A stretch of DNA of 64,000 nucleotides from Schizochytrium sp. TIO01 (GCA_004764695.1 SMSO01000032.1:6964668-7028667), one strand, 5' to 3'; shown: positions 31,901 to 41,690, counted from the first letter of the stretch. Numbers and translations are program-made. Notes: generated from the letters alone by a model not told the origin.

Positions 31901-34900
31901 CCAGATGCACCTAGAGTTTCTTTGGTTAGTTTGGAGCCATTACTCAGTAAGATGGACTCAACGCCTTCATCTCTTTTAAGGAAAAATATCGATAATTTGA
32001 GTAAAGCATCATTGGAGCTACGCGTTTCTGTGAGACCAGAGAATCTTCGTCAAAGCGGCTTGTGCAAAGCATACTCTCACCCTTCTGGTGTCTGTATAAA
32101 ACTTTTTGCAGCAGAGAAGCACTACTTTAACATTGCAGGTCATAATTTCAAACTCCATACCCTAGATTGCGTTTCCCTGAGAGATTTCATTGTACAATGT
32201 TTCAACCAGATTCAACTCATGACTGATACAGATGAAGTTAAACGAGATACTCGAACACTCAGGGCCTTTGTTGAGCGATGTGAGCGCATACGCGTTCTTG
32301 GCAAAAAGGTTGGGCGAGCAATGCAGCTTGATGCAACTTTCACTGAAAGTAATTTGAAGTCTTGGGGGGCTGTTTCTATTAGAGATAACGATGTTATCGT
32401 GGGTTTTAAAAGGGCAACTGACCAACAATCTCCAGATATTGACGATGCCCGTGATGTTCTTAACCTCGATCAAATACTGTCCGCCAAAGAAGAAGAACAT
32501 CGCAATATAATCGAGAATGCATGCTGGATTCTTCGTGCTGGTCCCCTTTCTTCGCGTTACAACTCAATCAATGATTCTTGGAGAAAGGAACTCGCTAAAG
32601 AAGCCCTTGCTTCTGTGGCAGAGGATTCTAGAAGCAATGCTAAGAAGCGCCTCGAAACACTCTCCCCAAGTGCATCTAGGTTAAACCATACGCCATCAGG
32701 CCTTCAAAACATTATTCATTATTTCTGCAGTGAAGAAGCCAATAGTCCTCTTTCAAAACGGTCTGGCAGTAACAAGGTGTATGTTGGCGTAATTGATGCA
32801 TCTCACGTTGGCAAAACTCTTAGTTCATTGGTAGCTTGTGCGTTATCCTTGCTCAAGCCTATTAGTATTACTACTACATTTGTCATCGATCACACGTATT
32901 CTAACCGTGCTATTTGCTCCTTAATCACGTGTATCTCTGAGGCTGCGAAAGATGTGCGCTCCGCCTCTTATTGCCTAGGCTCCAGGGCTGGACTTATAAT
33001 CGTAGGTGCAGACAACCTGTCACCAGAACTACTGGAAAATCTTTTTAAAGCCTGTGCAAAGTATTATAAAGCTATTCTCAATGAGTGCGTATCGGCTCCA
33101 GTTCCAGCGCTACTCCTTCTTCTTTCAGCATCTGTAACCACTGACGTTACAGACTTTCCAAAAATTGAAAAAAATCATTATTTGATTCAGGATTTGGATT
33201 CTATGGAACCGTATGCGCCTGAAAATTTAGTGCAGCTGGGTATTGTCTCTGATCTTCATTATAGAGCTTGCCCGTCGAAATTAGGGTCTGCACGCATTGT
33301 TGTACGAAAGTCTATGACGGTTTCGGAATTTTGTGAAGAAGTGCGATATGCATTGAGCAGGGAGCTTCGGAATTATAACGTAGAGCGTCCACAGCTTATT
33401 CTTGATTGCATCGAGGATCTGGAAGAGATTCTGTGCGTCAGCCTCGGAGGGGCTCTAGTTTCACTTCTACTGACTCGCTGTATCGGGCAAAGTGGTCGTG
33501 ATGGAGTAACATACATCATTCCGAAAGAAATTCTGATTCTTGTTGTACTTGAAGAATCTCAGATCAGCAAATTTCCTCTCCGATGTTGCAGGGTGGAAGA
33601 CACAGTTGACCGGGGCTACCTTCATGTAGATCAGAAGGCAGAAGAGATTGCAAAAAGGATTGAAATTCTCTCTGAAAAAGCGCGAGACCAAAAAATAGAT
33701 GATTCTGATGTTCTGAGGGCCATGGATTTCGCCGGTCCCATTCGTGAAAAATTATTCCCGTTCGTATATTCTGAAGGAACGTTGAAGGCGATTGCGGCAG
33801 CACTGCGTTGCATTCCTCCAATGCCGCAAAGTCAATCTTGGCGAAAACCTGTCATTTTCTCGGGTGATACAGGAACAGGGAAAACCTTTCTTTGCCTCAA
33901 ACTTGTCCAGCTCTTACGACTCTCGCCGTACTGGAAAATCGATGATGAAACATACGCAGTGGCATCATTTTCAGCCGCGTATGGTCATGCTCAGATTCAG
34001 TATTTACAAGATAAAATTTACAAGCTTACACGCACTGAAAACAGGGGTGCATGGAGTTCCTTCTGTATTCTTGACGAGGTTACAGCAAGCCCTGCTCAAT
34101 CTTCTCTTGAAGCTCTTTTGTCCAAACCTTTTAAGCAGCATGGAGAACGATCTATTGAAGAATATGATCGCCCAGCAACTCTTTTTCTAGCAACGTGCAA
34201 CCCAGATCCAGAGCGGGATGACGTGTTCAAATTAGCCAAATCGTTGCAAGCCGTGAGTATTCCACTTGACAAACCTGATCCAAAATCCGGAGTTTCATTT
34301 TTGCTTACAAAATTTCAGAATGTGATGCCCAATGAAGACCCTGAACTGGCCAAACATTTCTTTGAAGCAGCGAAGCAGGCATTTGAGACTCAGGAACACG
34401 TCTATGGAGTTCTTTCGTTCCGTGATATGTCCAAAAGCGCAGAGATCGCTAAACTTCTCTATAATTCCGAATTTATTGATGACCTGTTCACCAAATCTAG
34501 TTCAGGTGAGAATGGCCTTTTTTGGGAAGCCGCAACAAAATGGAAGCTAACACTGTTACTGACGCTCTATGTAGTCATAGGTATGAGAACAGTCCCGCGA
34601 TCTTCATTCTTTGATGCTGTTAAAGCGCACTTTCCCAAGGCGGAAGACTGGTTTCATCTAGCTCAGGAGACTATATGCATTGCGTACGAGCTCGCCGACA
34701 CAATTTTTCCGACGAGGGCTTTGAAAGACAATTTGTTAGCTCTAACCGTTGCAATAAGAGCGCGCCAACCAGTACTTTTGCTTGGCAATGACGGAATGTC
34801 AAAAAGCCTTTCTATAAAATTGATTCAACGTCACATGCGAGGTAAATTTGCTAGCTCTGAGTTTCTGAGGAAGCACCTGCCACGCATTCAAACCTTCGCA

Positions 34901-37900
34901 CTACAGTTCTCACCTCGAACTTCCGCGAGTTTAGTTAGGAACTTTGGTCGCGCACTCACAGAGCTGAGCAGTGAAAATAAGACTGTCGAAACAAAAGAAA
35001 AAATTGTTGACAACATGAGGACTGTTCCATGTGCTGTGATAGAAGAGCTTTCGATGGCCCAGCCTGGCCCATCCGGCCCACTTCGAGCGCTTCATGGATT
35101 GCTAGACAACCATCAGATGCGGGAACGAGAGCCTTTGGACGAGAACTCAGGATCTGGCTCGAATAAATTCGTGTTTCTGTCTACCTCTAATTTTATCCCT
35201 GAACGAGGCCAAGACATTCCAATTGGCCGGGCTCTTGCTAATCGAATGCTTGTACTTGTTCACGAAGCGCAGGCCGTTGAGGAACTTACTGCAATGACCA
35301 TGAAAGCTGCAACCCAAGACCAGCCTGAAATCGAACGGTTGATAGAAGAACTCAGTAATCAGATTCCTGTGCGAAGCCTTTTGGCATTTGCGCGTGGGTG
35401 CAGCTTCCTTCTGAAAAATCCAACATTGACCTTTGACAAGCCTGTCATGCTAGCACGCGCAGCATATCTGCAGTGTACCACCGAAAAAGGATCAATAGAC
35501 CTCTGGTCGAAATTTGGATGTAGTAGTCAGGATACTCTAGATCCTGTGCCACTTATTGATTTGCTTGTGTGTGCTGATTCTCCTTCACGACCACTTCTGT
35601 TTTTTTATGACAAGCTGGGAGACGTGGAAAGTTGGCTCGATTTACTTAGCAATCAGTTTTATCCGCGGCTTAGATACTGTAGGGCTTGGATCTATGACCT
35701 TGTCTGGGTCCAACCCTCACCCTCTCTAATTAGTATCTTGAAAAAATACTCATTCATATTCATAGGAGACCTGGCATGCCTATCAAAAGTTGTGTCAAGG
35801 TCAGATCCGATCTTTCAGGAGATTGAGCAGGCCCTTATCAAATACGAGAAAATGCTCTTGGATCATGATACACCTATTTTACAATCATGGGAGAGACTAC
35901 AGCCCGAGACTTTGTCCATGTTGATCGAACCGTTTGTCAACTCGTTGAAGATGCTAAATGCAGATTTGAGGGATAAATTGATTGCTGCTTTTGATCGCAA
36001 AAAATTGAAAAGGATCAAGGATCTGGCTTCTCTCTCTCTGGCCGAGTTTTTGCAACCGAGGTGGAGAGAGGACATGTACATGCTAACCCCGGAATTCGCT
36101 CAAAAACTCTTGCAACCTCTCAAAGAAAATAATGAAGATGATCACGGCAGATATGTCTTGGATTGGCTACGTACAACACATAGTTTTTCAGAGATTGCTG
36201 AGAATTTGGAAACATTCGATATTTCTGCATCGCCCGAAGTTATTTACTCAGGCGTTAAAGACGAGGCCTCTGTGTCATTTGATCAAGAGCCCCTTATGCA
36301 GGTGAAGACAGCAATGCAAGAGGGGCGCACCGCAGTTCTAATCAACCCAGACTCATACATTGATTGTCTTCATGCTCTGATGAATGATATTCCAGATGCG
36401 TCTTTTTCAACATTGCAAATGAGAAATTCTTTTGAGACAGTTTCCATCGAGCGTGGTGCACGTTTAGTACTTTTCATGGACAGGGAAAAGGCCAAGCATC
36501 TTCACTCGTCTGTGGTGTCTCGAGTTTCAATAGTCAATTCTGGCTACCCTGTTAAATGTTGTGTCTCCTATGATTATACAACAGTGCCTGGAACAGCATA
36601 TGAGCAGCTTGCTTCAAGTCTCGTCGCAGCTGAGAAAGACCATGCTGACGATTCTTACGAATGGCCCGATGCTACCAGTCAAGAGCTTTTGCAAGCTGTA
36701 GACTTTACATCTGGGTTTAATCGATTTCATGAACTGAAGCGAATTACGCTTGTGGCTTCTTCGAGAGCTTTGGAATGCTCTGAGTTAGTGCCCGAATCAG
36801 TAACTTTTACTGCATCCAATTTCGATTCATCTATATCGCTCCTGTGTGCGCTTCGAAGTCACATGGAGAACAGAAATCCAGGAAACATAGTGTTAGACTT
36901 GATCAATCTACAGAAGGACGCAGTTCTAGATATTTTAATTCGCCTGGGGTTTTCAGGGATGCACTTAGGTCTTGACTCTTCTTTTGCACGCTTGAGGGAA
37001 GATAGAGATCTTTCGGAGCTAATCAGAGATTTTCTCTGGGGACATCGGCGACATATTTTTATAATGGTAAATCCCTTCGTATATACCTATTGCACTCCAG
37101 GACCTACTCTTATCAACGATATACAACTGTTGGAGGTACGAGACTGCAATACAGACTTGACAGAGAGGAATGATTCGTGGCCGAGCCTTTTAGTCATAGC
37201 AAATGATTTGAGTCTTCAGTGCTTGAAAGCACCTGCAAAAGAGCTCATTTGTGAGTTCCTCAGGAACAGCGACATCGAAAACAACCTTGCTGCTGAGACT
37301 ATTTTTGATTTACTTTGGGACGAAATCTTTCTCTCAGTTTTCCCCCTTCGTTCAGAAACCTTGCGCGTTGGGACGTGGAAGCATATCTGTCAGAATGCTT
37401 TGAAGTCTAAACTTAGTCTACGTACACTCGTTCTAAGCTATGTTCGTGCATGGCTTTTCCGTAGCTTACATTTTCTTTTGCAGGAAATTGGAAGTAAAAA
37501 TTCTATTATAAACAGTAAGGAACTCGAAGGCGAGACGGACTGGAACTCTGACAAAAAAATAGCTTCATCTATACTACAATCACGCTTCTATTCCTTCCTG
37601 GGGCATGTCCATCCCATCGACGAAAAGCAAATTAATGAGTTCTCCGCGTCATGGCAGTCATCCCAAGTGTCACAGCTACTTTTTGCACAAACCTCTACCC
37701 GTTTTCCTTTCACGCATAGTTTTTACAACGCTGCGTTAGCTGAAGGCAATTATTTCGAAAGCGACTTTCCAAGCTTACAAGGCACCCTGCATCCTGATTT
37801 AGCACTTCGGCTCCTGGAAAGCTTATTGTTATTTCATGGTCAAACACTAGGTGTTTTCTTGGGTAATATACATATCGATAAGACGGTAGTTGTCAATCTG

Positions 37901-40900
37901 AAGACCATCAAGGCAGTTGTAAAGTTCTTTGGCATTTACTTGAATGATCTGTTATTGTTTGCTTTGGTCAAACAGAAACATGAAAACCAAAACCAAAGCG
38001 AAACAATCTTGAACTTCTGCAAGGACTCATCACTGAATGTTTCGTACCAGGTTCTTTGCGAATTTAAGGTATCTTATGAGGTGTCATTATTTCGGAGAGT
38101 TCTGCAAAATATCGAAGCTCGCAAGGTACCCAATTTAGAAAGCTCAACTGAGGGGTACTGCAAAAGAGTGGAAGCAATTAAAAGTCTGAAGACTCTGTTT
38201 GACATGTGGCTTATGGTTGAGTCGTCAACAAAAAATCAGAAAGTTGATAACCGGGGGGTTAGGCAAAGTTTGAAACTAGCTCACCAGATTATCTCAGGTG
38301 AAAGATGCAGATATGATGGTGAATTAAATATCGACACAATGGTGATATTCCTTGAAGCGAATCAAGTAAATCTCCAAATAAAAAGTATTGCGGAAGCATT
38401 AGCTATGATTCACAGAAAAAAGGCCACCCCTTATCATTTCGCCCGCTTGATGATGCTCCAGTCTCCCTTGATCAATCTAGGAGCAAGGGAAAGAGCAACA
38501 TATATTCTTGAGTTAGTTTCATGTTTAGAGAGCGAATTGTTGAAGTCTTCAGATTTTAGGGAAGCTCTCAGGCTTGTTGCGCACGACGTAGTTAATCACG
38601 ATAATGCATTATCACTCCGGTTGCCCCTGCGTGCTTCAAACTCTGAAATGTTCTGTTTACCTGGATTGAACCAAAAGAACCAAAAGAGCCAAAGCAAACA
38701 AAATACCAAAGAAGCTTCGACATTATTTCGCGTTTCTTTTGGTGTGCCTGCTATCAGAATGATTGTTAAAATCTTCAAAGCTGAGCGAAGGTTGCCAAAA
38801 GGTACAACACTTGCGTTGCTTTTAGATGAAGAGGAGGTAGCTACCGCTCCCTTACGCAATTTCCTAATTAGATCTTTGGTAAAGGAGTTTGGAGAAGAGC
38901 ATCTTGCATCTAAAGCTATGCCGCTGCTACAGAACACGTTGAAACCAACGCAACATGGCCACACAGGTTCTGTGCAAGTGGTACCACATAATATGGAGCC
39001 ATGTTTCAAACCATACCTCGCTCCTCCGCCGGATGATATCGATAAGGTTTTTTCCTTGGTTCCTGGTTTTGAAGGTAATGGAAAAAAGGGCCTATGGAGT
39101 GCATTGGGGCTTACGGGTGAGGTTGTCGAGCTCATTCCAAATATGTCAATGTGCGAAGCACCAGCGTTGCTATGGAACGCTTTAATTTGTCCAGGCGGCT
39201 GCCTTTGTCAGAATTTAAAAGAAACATCAGGAGGATTTTCGTTACCTGCGTATTCAGAAACTCTCCAATCGTCTATTTTACCAGGGATCATGCTTAGCAA
39301 CATTGAACTTATAGAACAAATCGCTGGCGTATCTTCTGTAAACAAGTGCAAATGCGGTGAGTATTACGGTATTGGAGATTGTGGAGGGCCTATGGAGATA
39401 TCCAGATGTCCAAATTGCCATCGGAAAATTGGAGGGGAGATGCACGAGTTAGTTGAAGACAGTCATCTCATTATTTTTGATGGTCAGCCGATCCTGGGCA
39501 TTCCACATGACCTCGAAATACCACTTGTGCCTCACCATACTGAACGAGATTTACAGCCCGTCGAGTATCGCATCTTGTGGCTGTTGATGCTTTTCCCTTT
39601 GATAAACTCACAATACTGTGACAATCGTGAAGCTCGCGCAAAGCAAATGGCAACCGCTTGGGGGGCATTCAAAAATACCGTAGGGTTATCAACTGATATA
39701 GAAGCAAGCGCCGCACTTGTTACATTAATGGTAGGCGCAGCGAAATTTCAAGACAACCCATTGTCACTTGCAGACAAGATTTTTATAAAGCCTGGCAATG
39801 AGACCTCTGCTGGGCGATTTCGTGGAGGTCTAGAACGCGAATTCTCCAAAAGGCTTCGTCAGATTTGCGACAAAGAGAACATTAAAGAAACTCTAGTTAC
39901 ATTTGCCGAGAGCTTTATGAAGCGTGTCAGTGAAAGCGAGCGACAACACCCTCTTGTGCGTCTTCGAGAAACGATAATTCGGGAGCGCGAAAGGATGGAA
40001 CCTGAGCAAACGAGAAGGGAAATATTACCAGATGTTTGTATACTTACTGAACCACATGTAACGTCTGATCTTCGTCAATTTATATGGAAGACTCGTGCGG
40101 TATCAGTTACGTATCCCATGATTGTACTTGCTGGGTTTGCAAATGAATGGGACGGAGAAACTTGTCAGTCCTTATTCCAAATGATGAACCAGAATCTCTG
40201 GGCTCAGGAAATCCCTCGTGTTACTAATTGCCTGGATGTGCTTCTGAAAGGAGCTCGTCTTCTGCAAAAATGCCCTGTGTCAACAAAGTATTCTGCCATG
40301 CAAATGGTGGAGAGTGTCTTGGACGAAAAGTTACGAAAATCATTTGTGCAGGCATGGGAACAGTGCCGTCTTGATCGTCAGTTTGAATGCCAGCAGGTTT
40401 CGGATCTTGGCGAGCTTCAACTCCTACCAGCTGAAGATGTTTTACTAGTGACGGGAAGGGCATCTCGTCTGCACATCATGCTTGGAGGATTGATTGATGC
40501 TCATAACAAGATGGTGCGATGGGTGCGGCACCAATTCCCCCTTGAGAAGACAGAACGCGTTGACGTCTTTGATTTGGAGACTCTAACACCATACTTGATA
40601 CCGTGGATGCTTTTGAGATCGAAACTAGAAATAGCGAATCAATTTTCTCCAAACAACCACACTACATTGAACAAGGCCGTTTTAAACCTGCTGAAGGATT
40701 TGAAGCTTTGTGAATTTGATCTGGAATCATCTTGGCCAATGGCCCCATCATATGTTCAAACTGCTATTGTGCGTGTCCAGGGCATTCCACAAGGAAATCG
40801 GAAACTCCCGGATGACCTCAAGGAGATAATTGTAAATCTAAAGACCATTGAGCAGAGACGCGAATTACTTGAAGCTGCCCAGCGAGAGGCAGCTAGGGTT

Positions 40901-41317
40901 GATGCAGGAATTCGCCAGGGAAAACATGTAACAGATGAACGGACGTTATCCTATAGCTCTGACGACAAACCAAATAGTCATACCTTTCTCAAAGTGAAGG
41001 TGTGGCAGCTGGAGAATATTCAAAAATATTTGCTAGAGGAAATTCAAGAGAAACCGCATGATATTCTTGGTCCACAATTCCGAGAAAAGGACAGCAACAC
41101 ATATCCTAAACTGAACTCTACGGTGCTTCATGCGATGAGTGTAATGTGCTTAGAAATAGCATCCTTTGCTGGTAGCATGGATACCCCAGTGAAAGATCTC
41201 TTTGAACATGCGGAATCATTTGGGGAGCAAAGTATAGAAGTCCAGGATGGGATTCGATCTTGCAATCTTGCAAGCAAATATTTGTACTATTTCCTTGAGT
41301 CGTACCATTCTTTTTAA
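28922..41317 (+). CDS. RNF213/mysterin-like giant AAA+ protein with RZ-type zinc finger, 4131 aa
   Basis: A single 12.4-kb open frame. The start is placed at the first ATG (28922); seven further in-frame codons upstream begin at TTG. Layout: a beta-rich N-terminus (about 1-150); a long helical stalk (about 150-1200); an AAA-like unit with a degraded P-loop (ASHVGKT, K1298); an AAA unit with Walker A GDTGTGKT (1648-1655) and Walker B CILDEV (D1718, E1719) followed by sensor-like FLATCNPD; an AAA unit with the GNDGMSKS P-loop (K1961), the GxxxxSK[ST] type seen in RNF213 AAA4, whose Walker B reads VIEEL (E2041-E2042); a further AAA-like unit near 2470-2540 (AVLINPDSYIDCL, then LVLFMDREKAKHLHSSVVSR); an E3-shell-like region; and an RZ finger at 3476-3508 (C3476, C3478, C3487, C3496, C3499, H3508, with IGGEMH). 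I see no RING. RNF213 in animals is an E3 ligase that coats bacteria and lipid droplets; ubiquitin transfer here is inference. Confidence 0.9.
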   Translation: MVWVILPGASLPSHDDDELTVDFESDDGLVLTSEKPRYVSPNFVAVELVFPAQNFAKKFAKKAKNTILGFFNGGPSHYDCTFECSWQKDREVRISINKDYIKGDNFLYLFCTAEELGADTFCNGLSQLGFQCFPKLLALQICTRENNYEPIELIELLQSLEPVQNTFQLPPDWTLNCKPRDLANISTRLEKLEWRAQAEQVMNLIPQALLSEYPSTMSQVTEKGMERDVPFYYIKNCFVRAIVVDLVCSSEEQDRFADGCLCENYSAFFKEALDFAGNVVKIGRTLTYKSCEKASVLSMHGLAVLCVLDSSLCIPLENEASYNWKIQSQGDIDLACQILSELASRKLHKESFVRILHQRLVVSNRLEAIFKLDLKQVSSDNESIEEKVIDLKLNCISPEELMSELFQAVSESQLKENEYLLRYQKLVDIVIRDQRMPRDLLFNALFRQYIKPNSDVDISEAESLIQLINIGSVHDQIITCVKVTQWNILWPLPTKAQQNEGFLLLLSLGSQAEIQESPGYIQYACRLCSLYDKDRKIFRRDLATETFDLLRGKVDEIFKLLDLCKVLMKSAESRSIITSDSVAKMFKKAQYRCTFDEISKWCNDWANPASLMSGPSSSAVHFCLYQTFAHGPAKDLTKGARNFGHTLSKLKERSKLIGLLTTWVEKNLKLYLPETAIKIFLKEAQCKSSSSEYFPDCLGKLIFDEASLKAFHQIDGATPSSSSWFLKAAIEEAKLLKENLKKVLEDEPRHEECATLISAIPGKAIQRACRRALDVINGEVSCSMSDLPFARVVNVQEEKRALAALFSDSQDFENLQNAPQQLAKLSALLSTSPLKLLNMPAEMHSILEDLSKDKVPDGEISRKMQSWVRKYPSSNTELLYFGESSIQDLITSGEEILVCESDTFDASEWYKLDYVIKQREGIRALLELRKKEDIDEWRSSLESLRSAAIFQDNVSSKEANFLSEVAQHLDGFLSQKLEHAIQDVICLARLFARPDAPRVSLVSLEPLLSKMDSTPSSLLRKNIDNLSKASLELRVSVRPENLRQSGLCKAYSHPSGVCIKLFAAEKHYFNIAGHNFKLHTLDCVSLRDFIVQCFNQIQLMTDTDEVKRDTRTLRAFVERCERIRVLGKKVGRAMQLDATFTESNLKSWGAVSIRDNDVIVGFKRATDQQSPDIDDARDVLNLDQILSAKEEEHRNIIENACWILRAGPLSSRYNSINDSWRKELAKEALASVAEDSRSNAKKRLETLSPSASRLNHTPSGLQNIIHYFCSEEANSPLSKRSGSNKVYVGVIDASHVGKTLSSLVACALSLLKPISITTTFVIDHTYSNRAICSLITCISEAAKDVRSASYCLGSRAGLIIVGADNLSPELLENLFKACAKYYKAILNECVSAPVPALLLLLSASVTTDVTDFPKIEKNHYLIQDLDSMEPYAPENLVQLGIVSDLHYRACPSKLGSARIVVRKSMTVSEFCEEVRYALSRELRNYNVERPQLILDCIEDLEEILCVSLGGALVSLLLTRCIGQSGRDGVTYIIPKEILILVVLEESQISKFPLRCCRVEDTVDRGYLHVDQKAEEIAKRIEILSEKARDQKIDDSDVLRAMDFAGPIREKLFPFVYSEGTLKAIAAALRCIPPMPQSQSWRKPVIFSGDTGTGKTFLCLKLVQLLRLSPYWKIDDETYAVASFSAAYGHAQIQYLQDKIYKLTRTENRGAWSSFCILDEVTASPAQSSLEALLSKPFKQHGERSIEEYDRPATLFLATCNPDPERDDVFKLAKSLQAVSIPLDKPDPKSGVSFLLTKFQNVMPNEDPELAKHFFEAAKQAFETQEHVYGVLSFRDMSKSAEIAKLLYNSEFIDDLFTKSSSGENGLFWEAATKWKLTLLLTLYVVIGMRTVPRSSFFDAVKAHFPKAEDWFHLAQETICIAYELADTIFPTRALKDNLLALTVAIRARQPVLLLGNDGMSKSLSIKLIQRHMRGKFASSEFLRKHLPRIQTFALQFSPRTSASLVRNFGRALTELSSENKTVETKEKIVDNMRTVPCAVIEELSMAQPGPSGPLRALHGLLDNHQMREREPLDENSGSGSNKFVFLSTSNFIPERGQDIPIGRALANRMLVLVHEAQAVEELTAMTMKAATQDQPEIERLIEELSNQIPVRSLLAFARGCSFLLKNPTLTFDKPVMLARAAYLQCTTEKGSIDLWSKFGCSSQDTLDPVPLIDLLVCADSPSRPLLFFYDKLGDVESWLDLLSNQFYPRLRYCRAWIYDLVWVQPSPSLISILKKYSFIFIGDLACLSKVVSRSDPIFQEIEQALIKYEKMLLDHDTPILQSWERLQPETLSMLIEPFVNSLKMLNADLRDKLIAAFDRKKLKRIKDLASLSLAEFLQPRWREDMYMLTPEFAQKLLQPLKENNEDDHGRYVLDWLRTTHSFSEIAENLETFDISASPEVIYSGVKDEASVSFDQEPLMQVKTAMQEGRTAVLINPDSYIDCLHALMNDIPDASFSTLQMRNSFETVSIERGARLVLFMDREKAKHLHSSVVSRVSIVNSGYPVKCCVSYDYTTVPGTAYEQLASSLVAAEKDHADDSYEWPDATSQELLQAVDFTSGFNRFHELKRITLVASSRALECSELVPESVTFTASNFDSSISLLCALRSHMENRNPGNIVLDLINLQKDAVLDILIRLGFSGMHLGLDSSFARLREDRDLSELIRDFLWGHRRHIFIMVNPFVYTYCTPGPTLINDIQLLEVRDCNTDLTERNDSWPSLLVIANDLSLQCLKAPAKELICEFLRNSDIENNLAAETIFDLLWDEIFLSVFPLRSETLRVGTWKHICQNALKSKLSLRTLVLSYVRAWLFRSLHFLLQEIGSKNSIINSKELEGETDWNSDKKIASSILQSRFYSFLGHVHPIDEKQINEFSASWQSSQVSQLLFAQTSTRFPFTHSFYNAALAEGNYFESDFPSLQGTLHPDLALRLLESLLLFHGQTLGVFLGNIHIDKTVVVNLKTIKAVVKFFGIYLNDLLLFALVKQKHENQNQSETILNFCKDSSLNVSYQVLCEFKVSYEVSLFRRVLQNIEARKVPNLESSTEGYCKRVEAIKSLKTLFDMWLMVESSTKNQKVDNRGVRQSLKLAHQIISGERCRYDGELNIDTMVIFLEANQVNLQIKSIAEALAMIHRKKATPYHFARLMMLQSPLINLGARERATYILELVSCLESELLKSSDFREALRLVAHDVVNHDNALSLRLPLRASNSEMFCLPGLNQKNQKSQSKQNTKEASTLFRVSFGVPAIRMIVKIFKAERRLPKGTTLALLLDEEEVATAPLRNFLIRSLVKEFGEEHLASKAMPLLQNTLKPTQHGHTGSVQVVPHNMEPCFKPYLAPPPDDIDKVFSLVPGFEGNGKKGLWSALGLTGEVVELIPNMSMCEAPALLWNALICPGGCLCQNLKETSGGFSLPAYSETLQSSILPGIMLSNIELIEQIAGVSSVNKCKCGEYYGIGDCGGPMEISRCPNCHRKIGGEMHELVEDSHLIIFDGQPILGIPHDLEIPLVPHHTERDLQPVEYRILWLLMLFPLINSQYCDNREARAKQMATAWGAFKNTVGLSTDIEASAALVTLMVGAAKFQDNPLSLADKIFIKPGNETSAGRFRGGLEREFSKRLRQICDKENIKETLVTFAESFMKRVSESERQHPLVRLRETIIRERERMEPEQTRREILPDVCILTEPHVTSDLRQFIWKTRAVSVTYPMIVLAGFANEWDGETCQSLFQMMNQNLWAQEIPRVTNCLDVLLKGARLLQKCPVSTKYSAMQMVESVLDEKLRKSFVQAWEQCRLDRQFECQQVSDLGELQLLPAEDVLLVTGRASRLHIMLGGLIDAHNKMVRWVRHQFPLEKTERVDVFDLETLTPYLIPWMLLRSKLEIANQFSPNNHTTLNKAVLNLLKDLKLCEFDLESSWPMAPSYVQTAIVRVQGIPQGNRKLPDDLKEIIVNLKTIEQRRELLEAAQREAARVDAGIRQGKHVTDERTLSYSSDDKPNSHTFLKVKVWQLENIQKYLLEEIQEKPHDILGPQFREKDSNTYPKLNSTVLHAMSVMCLEIASFAGSMDTPVKDLFEHAESFGEQSIEVQDGIRSCNLASKYLYYFLESYHSF
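39347..39445 (+). other. RZ-type zinc finger coding segment
   Basis: Encodes residues 3476-3508 of the plus-strand giant protein. The spacing Cx(2)G...YxIGxCGGPM...CxxC...IGG matches the RZ finger shared by RNF213 and ZNFX1. The usual fifth-position His (CxxGH) is Glu3480 here, while an extra Cys (C3478) creates a CxC pair, so zinc coordination may be re-wired rather than lost. After it comes HLIIFDGQPILGIPHDLEI, similar in style to the segment following the RNF213 RZ finger. Confidence 0.8.
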
Positions 41318-41690
41318 CTAAACAAGTTGCTAAAAGGCAGTCTTACATCATGTAGCGTGTAATCTTCCTGTAGCATGACTTACATTCTCTCTATCTTCAG
41401 AAGTATTAGAACAACTCTATAGAAGAAATGATAAGAAAGTGTTATTCTATGACAGTAGATTTTTTTGAAAGTATCAAGTGGGAGCTCGCCTGACACCCAA
41501 ATTAGACATAATCAAGAAACAAAGCAATCTTAAACTTCAAGCAATGAGGTGTTTGACAGCTCGAATGAAAGATAGCAATTATTCCTTGAATAAGGAAATA
41601 CACATTCGTATGTTCTTTGCAATAGAAGATGAGAACTTCTATGCCTAATATGCTTGAGAGGGAAGCTGTACATCTTGTAGTGTGCGTCTA
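41318..41690. other. Convergent intergenic spacer
   Basis: AT-rich 3' flank shared by the RNF213-like giant (plus) and the cathepsin-like gene (minus). No ORF or structured element of note was seen. Confidence 0.5.

Noticed and set aside
37172-39346. Search for a RING finger upstream of the RZ finger in the plus-strand giant
   Set aside because: No clustered C-x2-C...C-x-H...C-x2-C pattern was found in this stretch; isolated Cys residues are too far apart.
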